DNA of 64,000 nt. Origin: Rostratula benghalensis (Eukaryota; Chordata; Aves; Charadriiformes; Rostratulidae). This document shows positions 1 through 12,700 of the stretch, in pieces (the stretch's first letter is position 1; the number at the start of each line of letters is the position of its first letter). Under the pieces are notes generated by a model. The model was not told the origin of the DNA. It did not search any database and saw nothing but the letters and a program-made list of their open reading frames with translations. Made by a program: the position numbers and the translations under genes. Where the stretch lies: the NCBI GenBank assembly GCA_013399305.1, contig VXAI01000015.1:672079-736078 (forward strand), read 5' to 3'.

Positions 1-688
1 TACGCGATGAATGTTCTTATTAGAAACATTCTTTTGAATGCCAGTAAGAAATTGGTACCCTATTAAGGGTCCCCTCCCCCAACAACCCACGAGGTTTCGT
101 TGCATAACCAAATTGATATGTCTCAAGTGGGATATCTAAATGCATTTGTGATTTTTCATGTGAACATTATTCTTTTTCCAAGTCTGACGCTCTACTGATT
201 TTCATTCTTTCTCTGCTGATGTTGGGTGAAAGTTTGATGTTGTGCAGAGAAATGTGGATACTTCATCTTTCCTCCTTTCTTCTGACCAAATGAAATCTGG
301 TATCCCCTAACATTTATTAGCATGCATAGTCCAGGGGCGTTTCAAACAATGATGAGCAAGATTTTTAAATTAAACACTGCAAAATCCTTTGAGGGCTGAA
401 GTGCAAGCACTTAGATTGAATTAGGTGAACAATTCTCTGCCCTCCCATGGAATTAAAGTTGGGACTCTGTAGTTTCAGAAAACCAGTGTTTGCTACTATA
501 GCTCTGTACACTGAAGTGGTCCCTTTTACGTTAGAACAGATTAACACAAATAAAGTAAAAAAACTAGCAGTTGTACTGAAAGGAAAAAAAAGATGATGAG
601 TCTGTTAATTTTTTTAAAATCACATTTTCCCTGTATTGAGGCAATTTCTGAATAATCGGTTTCTCTTTGCATATTTCCTTTTTGGTAG
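1..688 (+). other. RAB36: RAB36 5-prime intron or flank (upstream part cut off by window)
   Basis: This AT-rich, non-coding sequence has no ORF I believe. It ends in a pyrimidine-rich tract and a TAG acceptor at 686-688, directly before the exon carrying the RAB36 start codon. That suggests an upstream non-coding (or alternative first) exon outside the window. No promoter-like GC-rich sequence is present, so the RAB36 promoter is probably further upstream. The intron assignment is inference. Confidence 0.5.
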
Positions 689-708
689 AATTTAACTGAA
701 TTTGGAGG

Positions 709-777
709 ATGAAGTCCAATCTAATGCATTTGGTTCCGCCAGTGAGTAGGGACAGAGTAATCTCTCAGTTTCCCAAG
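709..777 (+). CDS. RAB36: RAB36 coding exon 1 (start codon)
   Basis: The exon begins near 689 after a pyrimidine tract and TAG, and translation starts at the ATG at 709. It has A at -3, and an in-frame TGA lies 12 nt upstream. It encodes 23 residues ending [11 protein letters not shown], typical of the RAB34/36 N-terminus. The donor GTGAGC follows at 778 in phase 0. A longer human-like N-terminus is not open in this exon. Confidence 0.85.
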
Positions 778-3700
778 GTGAGCATTCTCTATCCCGCTGA
801 TCACAGTATGTATCAACTGCCACAATGAGATAATTTTCCCTTGTGCTAAAATTATTTTCATTTAATGTATAGTTGTCTTCTGCTAAAATTAAAAATTGTT
901 TAAGGATTTATTTCAAAGGTGCATGTTGCATGTCACCTCGTGTTCCCATTCAATGCTGATGTCTTTAATAATAGTCCTTATTTCTTTTTTTAACCGTTAG
1001 AGAAAGTGACTCCTGCCACGAAAGTGTTATATTGTAATACCTAGCTATTTCAGCCAAACATTAATAATTGCATGCTTAAAGAGTTCCTACACTGAGGGGA
1101 AATGAGAACCATAGCTGATGTTAAATATGCAGAAATTCTAATTAGAGTTATATGGAGGTTTTGGTTGAACAATTTGAGGCAATTTTTATTTTATGTTTAT
1201 ATAGGAATCTTAGTCGTACAGTAGATCAAATGTAGTAGGCACTCTAGAAATATAGGAAGAAAAGATCACTCATGTCCCCAAGGAGTTTTGTACTTGAAGT
1301 ATAAGAGTCAAAGACAGAGAAGCACAAGGAATTACTATTCTGTCTTGTCAGTTGTTAAAAAGATCCTTTTAAGGGAGTTAGCGCTATTTTCCATGCTTGA
1401 TCTCAGCTGCATATTTTGCTTTTAATTTTATGAAAACCACCACAGTTATCTTCTATTTGCTTAAAATTAGGTTTTCCTCATTTTTAACTAATGTCTAATT
1501 AAAAACTAGTAATAAAAAGTGCTTCACACATAAGAGATCTAAAAGACTTTGTAGTAATAATGACTTGCCGTTAGTATTCTCCCATCTATATTTGTGTTGT
1601 GTGTCTTAGATTACTGGCATAATTTAAGATACTTGCTGTTGTACAGAATGATGAGCAAATGTATTTGGGGAAGTTTAGCTAGTGCTTGGATGCTGACATT
1701 CAGAAATGTGGTGAAATGATGGCACTGTCCAAAGGAGTTTTTACCAATGTAACTGTGGGGAAGCCTTACTGCTTCTAACCCAAGTTATCCGTTTTCTTAT
1801 GCCAGGGTATCCCTGTGCATGATGAACTTTTTGAATTAATCTTTTTATCTCTTTTTTTCCATGCTGATTTGACTTCTTGAAAAGTAGACATTGTACAGTT
1901 TAGCCCAGTAGCTGTTTTCTCCTGTTTTCAGTGGTACACTCCTGAGGCCTGTCTGCAGCTCAAAGAGCACTTCCATGCGCAGGTCAGGACTGCTTGTCAG
2001 CAGAACACTGGAAGAGTTGGGTATGTTTGTAATAAGCCAAGTATGCAATGAAGAAAGTATTTTAAGTTCTTTGTAACCTGTTTCCTTCATAGGCTTTTCC
2101 TTCCTCGTTCATCATCTTCCTCACTCCAGCATGTTTCAAGGCAGCTAAGCCCATGCACATGGCAGTTCTTCGACCTGTTTTACAGGAAATGAATAAAATG
2201 CCTTTTCTTCTCATCTCAAAGATACTTTTTGTGTTGGCATAAGTGGCATTGAAAAAACACTGGAGTTGTTTAATGACAAATAGCTGTTCAGCAACTTTGA
2301 ACTAACCTGGTAGTTCAAAAGTTTAACTGTTGAAAATTAGAGTTGAATTTTGCATGTGCAAGTCAGTATGGCAGTCGAATTTTAGAGCAGTTATAAGGAA
2401 TTGGGCAGATCAAACCTTGCTGTATTCATTGTTGATGTTCCAAATGAGCAGTTAATACAGGCTTTGGAGAGATATAAATATACAGCAGTTCTAAGTTGCT
2501 TGAAACATAAGAATGTAGCTTAAATCTTTTATATGTGCTGAGAAGTGCTCTTAAATGTTTCCTTAAAACGAGCAAAATTATGGTAAATATATAGCATTGA
2601 AAAATTCAAATAGACTGCTTTGTGCCCTAGTAATAATTTTTTGGATTTTTTTCACATCTCTCTCCCAGAACTGTTACTAGACCTTATTTAATTCCTGAAG
2701 CAAGGAAAGATAGCTAAACTGTGTTAGAAATCATCACTATTCAGTTAAAATAAATAGCTGTATGTTTTAGAGATAAATGCTTTTGTGTTCCATATGAATG
2801 ATCTTTCATATAGTGGAGCTTCTCTCAGTACTTAGAATTAACTCAGTATTCTTTCAAATCTAGTGTTGATTACAACGAGACTTTCATGATAGTCATCTTT
2901 AAGCTCAACTCTTCCTAAAAAAATTTGAAGCCAAAATTTCTCTCCCTGAGAGAAATCAGTGAGTTTATTAGTTTTTAAAAGTAATATCACTGCCTTAGTT
3001 TAATGTAAATGTTACAAGCATCTGGACAATTTTGCTAGCAAGATATGCTTTCGTGAATTAAGGTGCTTTTTCCCTTCATAATCAAGGTCCACTTGTTCTT
3101 TTTTTTTCATTTGCAGAGTAAACCAACTCTCCAGTTTGTTTATTCTGGTAACTGAGTGTAGCTAAAAAGGCTTATGTTTTGGCATTATGAATAAAATTAG
3201 ACCACTTTGCTGTCACTGTTCTATAGATATGATTAATATTAGGTCATTTTTTTGGTGTGGTGGGGATAGGAGGGACAGACAACTAAGTGTTTTGTACAGT
3301 AATTGTAAAGCTAGACAGGAAAAACCATTATCTTCCTTTTCCATTATCCCAAGTAATGGAATATTGCTTTGTCATTTGGAAAGACAGTCTGAGAAATTCA
3401 ATACCTAATGGTTGTATTTAAGAGTCTCTTGATCTAGGGAGGTTTTTCCCCCAGTATGAATTCATGGAACACACAGCTCTAAACCATTGCTTACTTTTTT
3501 GTACTTCCCTTAAGGTCATTGATTTCATTCAGTATTATTTCAGTAACAGTTAATCACACAAGGGCGGCTTAGGGGCCTATGGCCACCCGCTTACGTTGAC
3601 TGGCACACAAAATGTGTTCTTTTTTTGGAAATATTAGTAATGCAGTTTACTGGACAAGATTTAGGCTATGTAGAGAAGATAACTTGGAACCAGCATCACA

Positions 3701-6700
3701 GAGAAGCCTGATATAACCAGAAATAGTATTTAATAGAAGATTGATTCATTTGTTTAAAAAGCCATTTGTATTAAGGAATACAAAAGAACATTAAACCTCT
3801 TAAGCCATTTTTGTAGCATGTACATGGGTGATGTCAATCCCAGTTTAGGTCAACAAATACACTTATATTCATTTATCCACCTGTATCTCTTAAAAGATAC
3901 ACTACATTTCAATTTTAAGAATGCAAGCTGACTCACCTAAAGACCATCTGCCGTATTCAGTGGGAGGACCCAGAGGAAAGAGGATTATTTGCATGAATTC
4001 AGTTTCAGCTTAATATTATTCCAGCTGGTCAGAAAAGGTATTGGTTTCTAACCATGTGGGTTTGTGGGGCTTTTTGTTTGTCTGTTTGTGGGTTGTTGGG
4101 TTTTTTTTTCCCAGAGAAAAATTCTGCAAAGTTTTATTTTATTATTAGCCATTTCTTGTTTCTGCACTTAGAACTTGATTTTTGTTACAAAAAGGCAATG
4201 AGAAACTTGTGATTAATTTTAATGAAAAGGATGTGGATACTCTGTCTTATGTGCAAATTGAAAAATGTAGTAAAAAAAAATTGAATTTATGCCCCACTGG
4301 ATTATAGTTAAGAAGAAAATATGCAGAGTAAGAAATGAACTATTTCTACTTCAGACGTTTTTTTGGTTCTTTTTTTTTCTTACAATTTAACACTCTGATC
4401 CTGCAGCACAGTGGCATTTAAGTAAATTGGAGTCACAGCTGCATGTGGTCATCACTTGAAATTTTAGAATATAAATGAGAATTTTTAAAGACAGAATGTT
4501 GAAATTGCTACTAAAACCATGTAATATTTTAAAATATTTCTTACAGGCTGAAAATATCCAAAGTGGTTGTGGTAGGAGACCTATATGTTGGGAAAACCAG
4601 CCTTATCAACAGGTACAGTAGATCTCAGTAGATGGTTTGATTATGTTATTTCTCAAATAAACTTTACAATGTTTCCCTTTCTACCCATTCAGGATAGTAC
4701 TTCATGGTTCTGTTTTAAACCATGCTTTTGTTATTAAAATGAAGTCAAAATAGCCTCATTATACTGACACAGAAAGTTGTGTTCTGGCTCTTAAATAAGT
4801 ACATGTGATATTCTGAACTTTTTTTATCCAGTCAAATATGATGCATTAAGAAATCCTGTTTAAAAAGGAAACCATCAGAGGTCAGAAACAAAATAAATAT
4901 CTTTCCAGTGTCTGAGTCTTGGTTTCATGTCTTCTCCTTACTTGTAGGGTTGTTCACTGAAACAATTTTAAGGCAGTCTTGTGTGGGTACCTGAACTTAT
5001 TTCTACAGCTGCAAGATTGTAGAAGCGGCTCAGATTTCTCTGTAGCTTATTAAATAAGCTTAAAGAATAGTTATTTGCTTCTTTACAGGATTTTAAAAAT
5101 GACTCTTAGGTTTTTTTTATATGGAAGTCCAGTGAAAAGATCACTGAATTTCTGTAGCTTATAATCACCATGGCAGTTTTCTCTCTATGCTTGTGTTTTA
5201 TTATTTCCCATTCCTAAGCACATGTGGTAAATTTGTAATCTAATTGATTAATCATTTTTGGTCATTATTTATGACCCAAAATATATGCCCATGTAACTAA
5301 AACTATAAGATACTATATCTACATCCAAAGATGTTTTTTGCTGATTACCATCTCATCCTGAGATCTTACTAGATGTATACACTTCTAGTTTGTTATCCAG
5401 TATGTTTGGATTTTTTTAATTAGCTTTTCGGTGGTTGTGTATATGCTTCTGTAATATATAGTGTCTCTACAGTTAGTTAATTTTTGTCTTCACAATTTAC
5501 CCTAGATAGTGTTAGTTTTGCAGTTAGTTGTGGGTGGGTGTTAGTAGCATTTAATCTCCATTTTAACTTGCAGATTTTGTAAAGATAATTTTGACCGAGA
5601 CTACAAGGCTACCATTGGAGTGGATTTTGAAATTGAACGTTTTGAAATAGTTGGAATACCATACAATCTCCAGATGTAAGTTGAAACAGCATGGTTAAGT
5701 GTTGCACAGAGTACAGTCTCAGCAGAGCTTGAACTGCTGTGGACTCTAGTGGAATAAAGATTTTTAAAAAATAATAAATTGCACAAAGAATAATGTGATC
5801 TGAAAAGTTTAGTAGACACACTGAGCATTGAACTTGACTTTACTGGGGGTTTTAATCCTACAGCCATTGAAATTAATGGTAAGATATCTAGTGATTTCAG
5901 CATCTCGTAACTGGGGACTAATTGATTTTCCCTAAATCATAGAAGGACTCAAGTGTTTTTATTAGAATGCAAACCTGGAATCTTTGATTTTCAGAGTTGT
6001 TTATCACACTAGTGGAAATCCTCTCCTTCTCTCATGTGCTTTGATTCTGCTGAAGAATGTCCTTTGGTTTTTCCAGAGGCTAGCAGTATTGTTCTGTAGA
6101 GTGCATTACTGAATTATCTATGCTGTTGCGTGACCTAGAGCAGAAATAGGAAGCTTTGCTGAAGTATTTTAGTGCGTGAATCTTGAACACCTTTTAACTT
6201 AGGAACACGTTTTTTTTCTGAAATGTTATTGATGATAATAATATCTCCTCTCTGCTGGGTTAAAAACTGGCTGGAGGGCCAGCTGTTTTGGTTGTCACCA
6301 GAGTTGTGAATGGGTTAAATCCATTTGGTGGCCAGTCACCAGTGGTGTCCCCCAGGGCTTGGTACTGGGGCTGGTTCTTTTTAACATCTTTATCAATAAT
6401 TTGGAGGAGGGAATCGAGTGCACCCTCAGTAAGTTTGCAGGTGATACTAAACTAAGTGGGAGTGTTGACTTGCATGAGGGTAGAAAGGCTTTGCAGAGAG
6501 ATCTGGACAAGCTGGCTGGCTGGGCCGAAGCCACTGGGATGAGGTTCAATAAGGCCAAGTGCCTGGTCCTGCTTTGGTCACAGTAACCCCCTGGAGCGTT
6601 ACAGGCTTGGGGAAGAGTGGCTAGAGGGCTGCCTGGCAGAAAAGGACCTGGGGACAGCTGGTTGAACATGAGTTGGCAGTGTGCCCAGGTGGCCAAGAAG

Positions 6701-9700
6701 GCCAAGAGCATCCTAGCCTGGGTCAAGAACAGCATGGTGAGTAGAACTTGGGAGGTGATTGTCCACCTGCACTCAGCACTGGTGAGGCCCATCTTGAGTA
6801 TTGTGTACAGATTTGGGCCCCTTACCACAGAAGAGACATTGAGGTGCTGGAGCGGGTCCAGGGAAGGGCAACAAAGCTGGTGAAGGGTCTGGAGAGTAAG
6901 CCTCATGAGGAGAGGCTGAGGGAAGCTGGGGGTATTCAGCCTGGAGAAGGCTGAAGGAAGACCTAATCACTCTGTACAACTCCCTGAAAGGATGTTGTAG
7001 AGGAGTGGGGGTTGGTCTCTTCTCCCAAGTTGCAGGCGATAGGACAAGAGGAAATGGCTTCAGGTTGTGCCAGGGGAGGTTCAGACGGGGTATCAGGAAA
7101 TTTTTTTACACAGAAAGGGCTCTTGAACATTGGCAAGGGCTTCCCAGGGTAGTAGTTGAGGCACCATCCCTGGAGGTATTTAAAAGATGGGTCGACATAG
7201 TGCTTAGTGATGTCATTTAGTGATGAGTCATTGATTTGGGTGTTGTTTTTTTTTAATCAGAGAAGTTGATGGTTGGACTAGATGATCTCAAAGGTCCCTT
7301 CCAACCTAGACAATTCTATGATTCTATAAATGAATGGGTAGTGAGATTTATAGAAAAACACTCAGAAATCCATCTCCCACTGATTTAATTCTGTTCTTGA
7401 AAATTCTGCCAGGCTCTGTCCTTTTGAAACTTGAGTCTCTCTAAAAATGTAGACTACTGCATATTTTGCCAGCTGAAGTAAAAAGATTCTTGAGGTACTA
7501 AACATTATTTTGCATTATCTACAGAATCTTTAGCGTCTGGGTAGAACGTTTCTGTATGATAAGCGCTAGTGCCCCCTTTTGCTGAGATATTTCCATATAA
7601 AATAAATTTGGAAGTATCCGTGACTGCCAGTAATAGGCTATAACAAAATCCCAAATCCCTGTAGTGCTGGCAGTATATCTTGTTCATTAATAAGAAGCAC
7701 TTTCTTGGTTTTTGTTAATGGTGTCATTAGTACCTGGTGGACTGAGCTGTAGATTTGTAGTGTATGCACAGATACTGTGTCTTGCAGTTGCAAGATTCTG
7801 ATATGGGCTAACATACGATTTAGCTAGTACTAGTACAGAAAATCTTCAAAATTAGTTTGCACTAGAAATACATACAAATGACATAGATGAGGAAAATATT
7901 TTAAGAAGAGTATTATCATGCAGAATACAAATATTTGCATTGTCTCCAAAATGACCAGTATTAAAAAAAAAAAGAAAGAAAAAGATAAAAACCAGAGTTC
8001 AAATGTCTTCATTAAATAATAGAGCTTTACTGTATTTCTATCGGTAGTTAATGAATAACATGTTACAGATGGTATCACTTCTCTGGTGTCACATTCTTCT
8101 CCAACTTGTACCAATCTGCTGCTTCATTAGCATGTTTACTCAGGTTACACTGGGTTTCATTAACCTGAAATTCCTTTTTTTTCCCCCCATTGCACAGATG
8201 GGACACAGCAGGTCAAGAAAAGTTCAAGTGCATTGCATCTGCTTACTACCGGGGAGCAGAGGGTGAGACAAATATTAATTTGATCCTGGCTGTGACGGGA
8301 GGTTGTGCTTTATACAGAAACATCTATGCATAATGTGCTCCTTGGAAAGGTACCTGTAGACACAGTGTGGTGGAATGGATCTGTTACTGGAGAGAAGGAA
8401 CTAAAAAGCTCATGAATTGGTATGTTGTCACACCTGCAAGCACTGCATGTTCTGATGATGCAGTGATAAAATGAGTTTGGTTTGGGGTAAGATTATTACT
8501 TAAGTTTGGTATTCCCTTTGGTAAGAGACAATTTCTGCAGGAATTAAAGTAGTCCCTAAATAAAAGGAGTAATAGCACTTCAGACTGCAAACTACAGACT
8601 AAATAAGGTTGAAGTCAGAGGACCTCAGACTTACTGTGTGCTGGAGAAGGAAGAGGAATGGAGAGGAAGAGAAATGGAGAATCTTCCATCTTATCTGTGT
8701 TAAATCTCTCTTGCACTTCACATGTAAACATTCTTTCTGTTCTATGAACCGGTTTGTGTTCCCCAACAGATAAGTTGGAGAGATTTCTGATACGTGTTCT
8801 AACTTAATTACTTTTTTCTTTTATTGTCTTTTATTTCAGTTATAATAACAGTGTTTGATCTGGCTGATATTCGGACTTTAGATCACACCAAGTAAGTTTC
8901 TGTATTTTGGCAGAGCCTTTAAAGCTTTATAGCAGGTTTAATTGCCTCAAATAGCCTGTAGTTGCTGAGAACCTGCTGGATTGCGAGTGTATTTTCTATT
9001 GAGAAATGAAGAATGACATTCACAATGAAGAATGACAGTTACTTGTTTGGATTATGTAGGGTGAGATTTTTCTGAAGAAAATGCAGAGCATAAATTTTAA
9101 CTACTTATCCTTGAGAAAAAGGCATTTCAGTAAGAGCTTGATCCTTGCAAAACTAGACACACAGGAGGAGATGAAGTGCATCTTTCTCTTTTTTTTCTTT
9201 GCCCCCCTCCATTTGCTATAAATAGAATAGGCTGGCACCTGATGTAAACAGTGAAATTGGTGAGGTGCATAATGTCTCAAGATGAGGTGCATAATGTCTC
9301 AAGAACCTCTCCTGCTAGTCCAAGATTATTTTCTTTCTCTAGTTTTTGTAGTGATTCTGTTGGGAGATAGGCTGACAAAAAGAGGAAAGAAAACAAAATA
9401 CTCCAAGTATATCTAGAGAAAGCTAAACTTATTGGTTCAGGTACTTGATGGTTTGGTTACAACAGCACACAAATTGTAAACATGTAAAAAAAAATGTAAA
9501 CATTTTCTGCTTTTAACTGTGCATGGATCTGTGATACACATTGTTGTTGCCAGCTCAGAGCATATATGTTTCTAACATACTGTTCTGACTGTAATGCAAA
9601 TACATGTTTCTTTACAATCTGTATTCTGTCTTATTTGATTGTGTTTTAGACTATTTCCTTGCAGTACTGCTGTGGTACTTAGCTCATTTACATAGGACTT

Positions 9701-12700
9701 TGTAAAATAATATATATATTAGTGTCTCTGCTTGGCTGAAAAATTGAAGCCTGTGAACCTGATTTCCCACACAGACACACACACTCCCTTCCCTCCTTGA
9801 CTTATGTTGGATGACTCAAGAGGAACTTGATTGCCAGAGTAACAAAAATACAAAAGCTTATGAGACTGGAATCATGCAGCCTTCATAGGCAGCTAGTTTT
9901 ATAATGCTGAATAGATTATTTCACTCTTGTTTTTTTTTTATTCCCATTTGTATCTAACCTTCTATGGTGTTCTTGTTTTTATCTCTGCTTCTTGTTTTCT
10001 TGTTCCTTACATCAATCAAAACTTCTTCCCCTCCCTTGTACTGATAAACACCTTCTTTGGGTCCCAAAAATCGTTGTTGAATTTGTACTATGCAGTAGGC
10101 ATGTTTGAACTTTACCTTAGCAGAAGGTATGTATTCAAAGAACTTGGAATGACTCCTGGTCTCTTGCTCTCTAGAAGAAAAAGCTTTTGATACTCTCACT
10201 TAAGTTCATCCTCTCACTTTTCTTGTGACCATTGTCTGTCAGTTTCTTCTCTATTTCTCAGTCCCTCTGATTCTCTCGTGTCTCTTTTGTATTTCAGACA
10301 GTGGCTAGAAGATGCACTGAGGGAGAATGAGCCAGAATCCAGCTTCATCTTTCTGGTTGGAACAAAAAAAGATTTGGTGGTCAGTAAATTCAATAAAAAT
10401 TAGGAAATCAGATTTTTCCTAGTTCCTTAAGTATTTTCCCTTACAAGTTGTACACAGTGTTGTTGAGATAAAAGACTTGAGGGGAAAAACCTAAACAGAA
10501 AGGAGGTCACAGGTAAAAAGAACAACACGTATGGAAGCAATTTAAGAAGACATTTTCAGAAAAAATGGGTAGTTAGTGAAATATTCCTATTTCTATTCCT
10601 TGCATGACATTTTCCAAGCACACGCAAGCAACTGAAAAGACAAAAAAAAGTTGGGTGCACAAAAATAACAGAGTCCATGATGATCTTGAAGATTGGAGGT
10701 TTTGAGGGTTTTTGGGGGACTGTGTGTACATTATTCTGGAACAAGGAAGAATTCTTACTTAATTGTGACACCATTTTCAGAAGAACAGGCTATAATGTAC
10801 TCGCCCTATAGCACTCTGAGTCTTGTGTATGTCTTTCTCTAGCTCTCAATATACAATACGTAATTCTTATAGGTTTCAAAACAAACTTGCTTCTTCAGCT
10901 GTTTAGTTAATTTTTTTATTATTTATTTTTCCCTTCCCCCCATCTGCCACAATATCACTTACATGGTTTGTTTCTTACTCTTCACTGAAAGTAAGTCCCG
11001 GAAAGCTGTCTGTCTGTCAGTTTTTCTGGTACTTGGTGTTGCTTGTGCTGCTTTTTCTGAGATACAGTAAAATGTGCCAGACTTTTGAGGATGCAGATCT
11101 GAATTCTTGTCTAAGCTAGAATTCATTACTGTAGGTTAGTTTCTGGTTTTCAACTGAAAAGGAGATGACCAAAGCAAAGAATTGTGGGTTCTACATATTA
11201 CTTCGGTATGAAGCCAGTACCTTCCCATTCGCATTGGCTCTATTCATCCTGATGTCACATCATCCATACCGGATTGTTAGAATTCGTCTCAGTTTTGCAG
11301 GGGTTTCCCCTTGCAGAAAACTGTACAAATGAAAAAGGCTGGTGTCATCCATCACAAATGGACTAGAAATTGAAAGGAAATAGCAACCTACTAATATGGT
11401 TCATTAAACATAACAAGTAAGATGGGGAAGAGACCTTAAAATTAAGTGCAAGAAAGCAAAATCCACTGAAGGGGAAAGAAATTTCAGTCTTAAGAAGAGC
11501 TAAGAAAAAGCAAATGCAAAAAAGGGGGAAGGCCACTGTGTTACAACATAGTAAAAGTAGATGGAGTAGAAGAAAGGATCTGAGACAAAGAGAAGAACGA
11601 TTAAGGCCGAAGAACCATTGTGATTAGTTGTTCCTTGACCTCAAAGCGGTTGTCTTTGGAGCTCCCTACCACATTATATTGGTAGATACAGTGGTTACAC
11701 TGATTAGCCATTTCCTTGTGCCAGTGCTGCAGGAGGTAAATGGAAACTTCAATTTTAAAAGCAGTACTAAGTACTTGAATATTCTTGCAATATATGAATA
11801 TGTCTGCTTCCAAGTTCTAGGGCAAGGCCAGAAACGCCACTGTGAAAACTGGACTATCCAGTATAGATGTTAGCAGTACTTCTATGCGCTGGACCAGATA
11901 CACTTCTTGCGTTATAATATTGCATGTTCTCTGCTCAGTCAGATGCTGTGTGTGAAAGGACAGAGCTAGATGCCATCCGCTTTGCCAATGAGATGCAGGC
12001 AGAATACTGGTCGGTTTCAGCCAAAACAGGTAACTTACTACAAAGGATGTAAAAATAGCATAACCAACTTAAGGTTGAAGGTGAGAAGTTAAAAGTTCCT
12101 TATGTCTCCATCCCCATGCAGGTTTTGGTTTTGGTTTTTTTTCTGTTCTTGGATTTTGTTGCTACTGGAAACTTCAGTATTATTAACAGTGGATTTTATT
12201 TGAGCATTTTTGTGTGTGCTTGCGGTGTCATGTTTACAGAAAAGAGTATGCGAGCTGCTATGCACTGTCTGAGAATGTTTAATTCATAAGTAGTTACATA
12301 AATACACATGTGCACTGCTACTCAACATTAGCAATGAAAAAAAGATTATACCATGAACTGAATTCTCTCTGTTGCTGACTAAAAATAAAAGTATGGTACA
12401 GGATACAGTATTCCAAAGTAAGAAACTGAGGAATTATCTCTGCAGTGATCAGAATGGAGCTCAGATTGTTGGAGAGGCCTCTTCTGTCCCAGTATTGAGC
12501 AGTGATGTGTTGTTATGCTTGATCACGTGCTCATGTGCAGTTGTGAAAACATAACTTCTGTCCTGTTTCCCAGGGGAAAATGTCACGGAGTTCTTTTCCC
12601 GAGTTGCTGCTTTGGCATTTGAACAGTCCATGATAAAGGAGCTGGAGAAGACTGCTGGGCACATGGCCCACATTGGGTCAGGAAGCCTCATCAGTAGGTT

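Noticed and set aside
5601..5903. 100-codon minus-strand open frame
   Set aside because: It is antisense over RAB36 exon 4 and its intron. The exon is clearly coding on the + strand.
6295..6906. 203-codon minus-strand open frame
   Set aside because: It is antisense to the CR1 reverse transcriptase sequence and is a shadow of the LINE.
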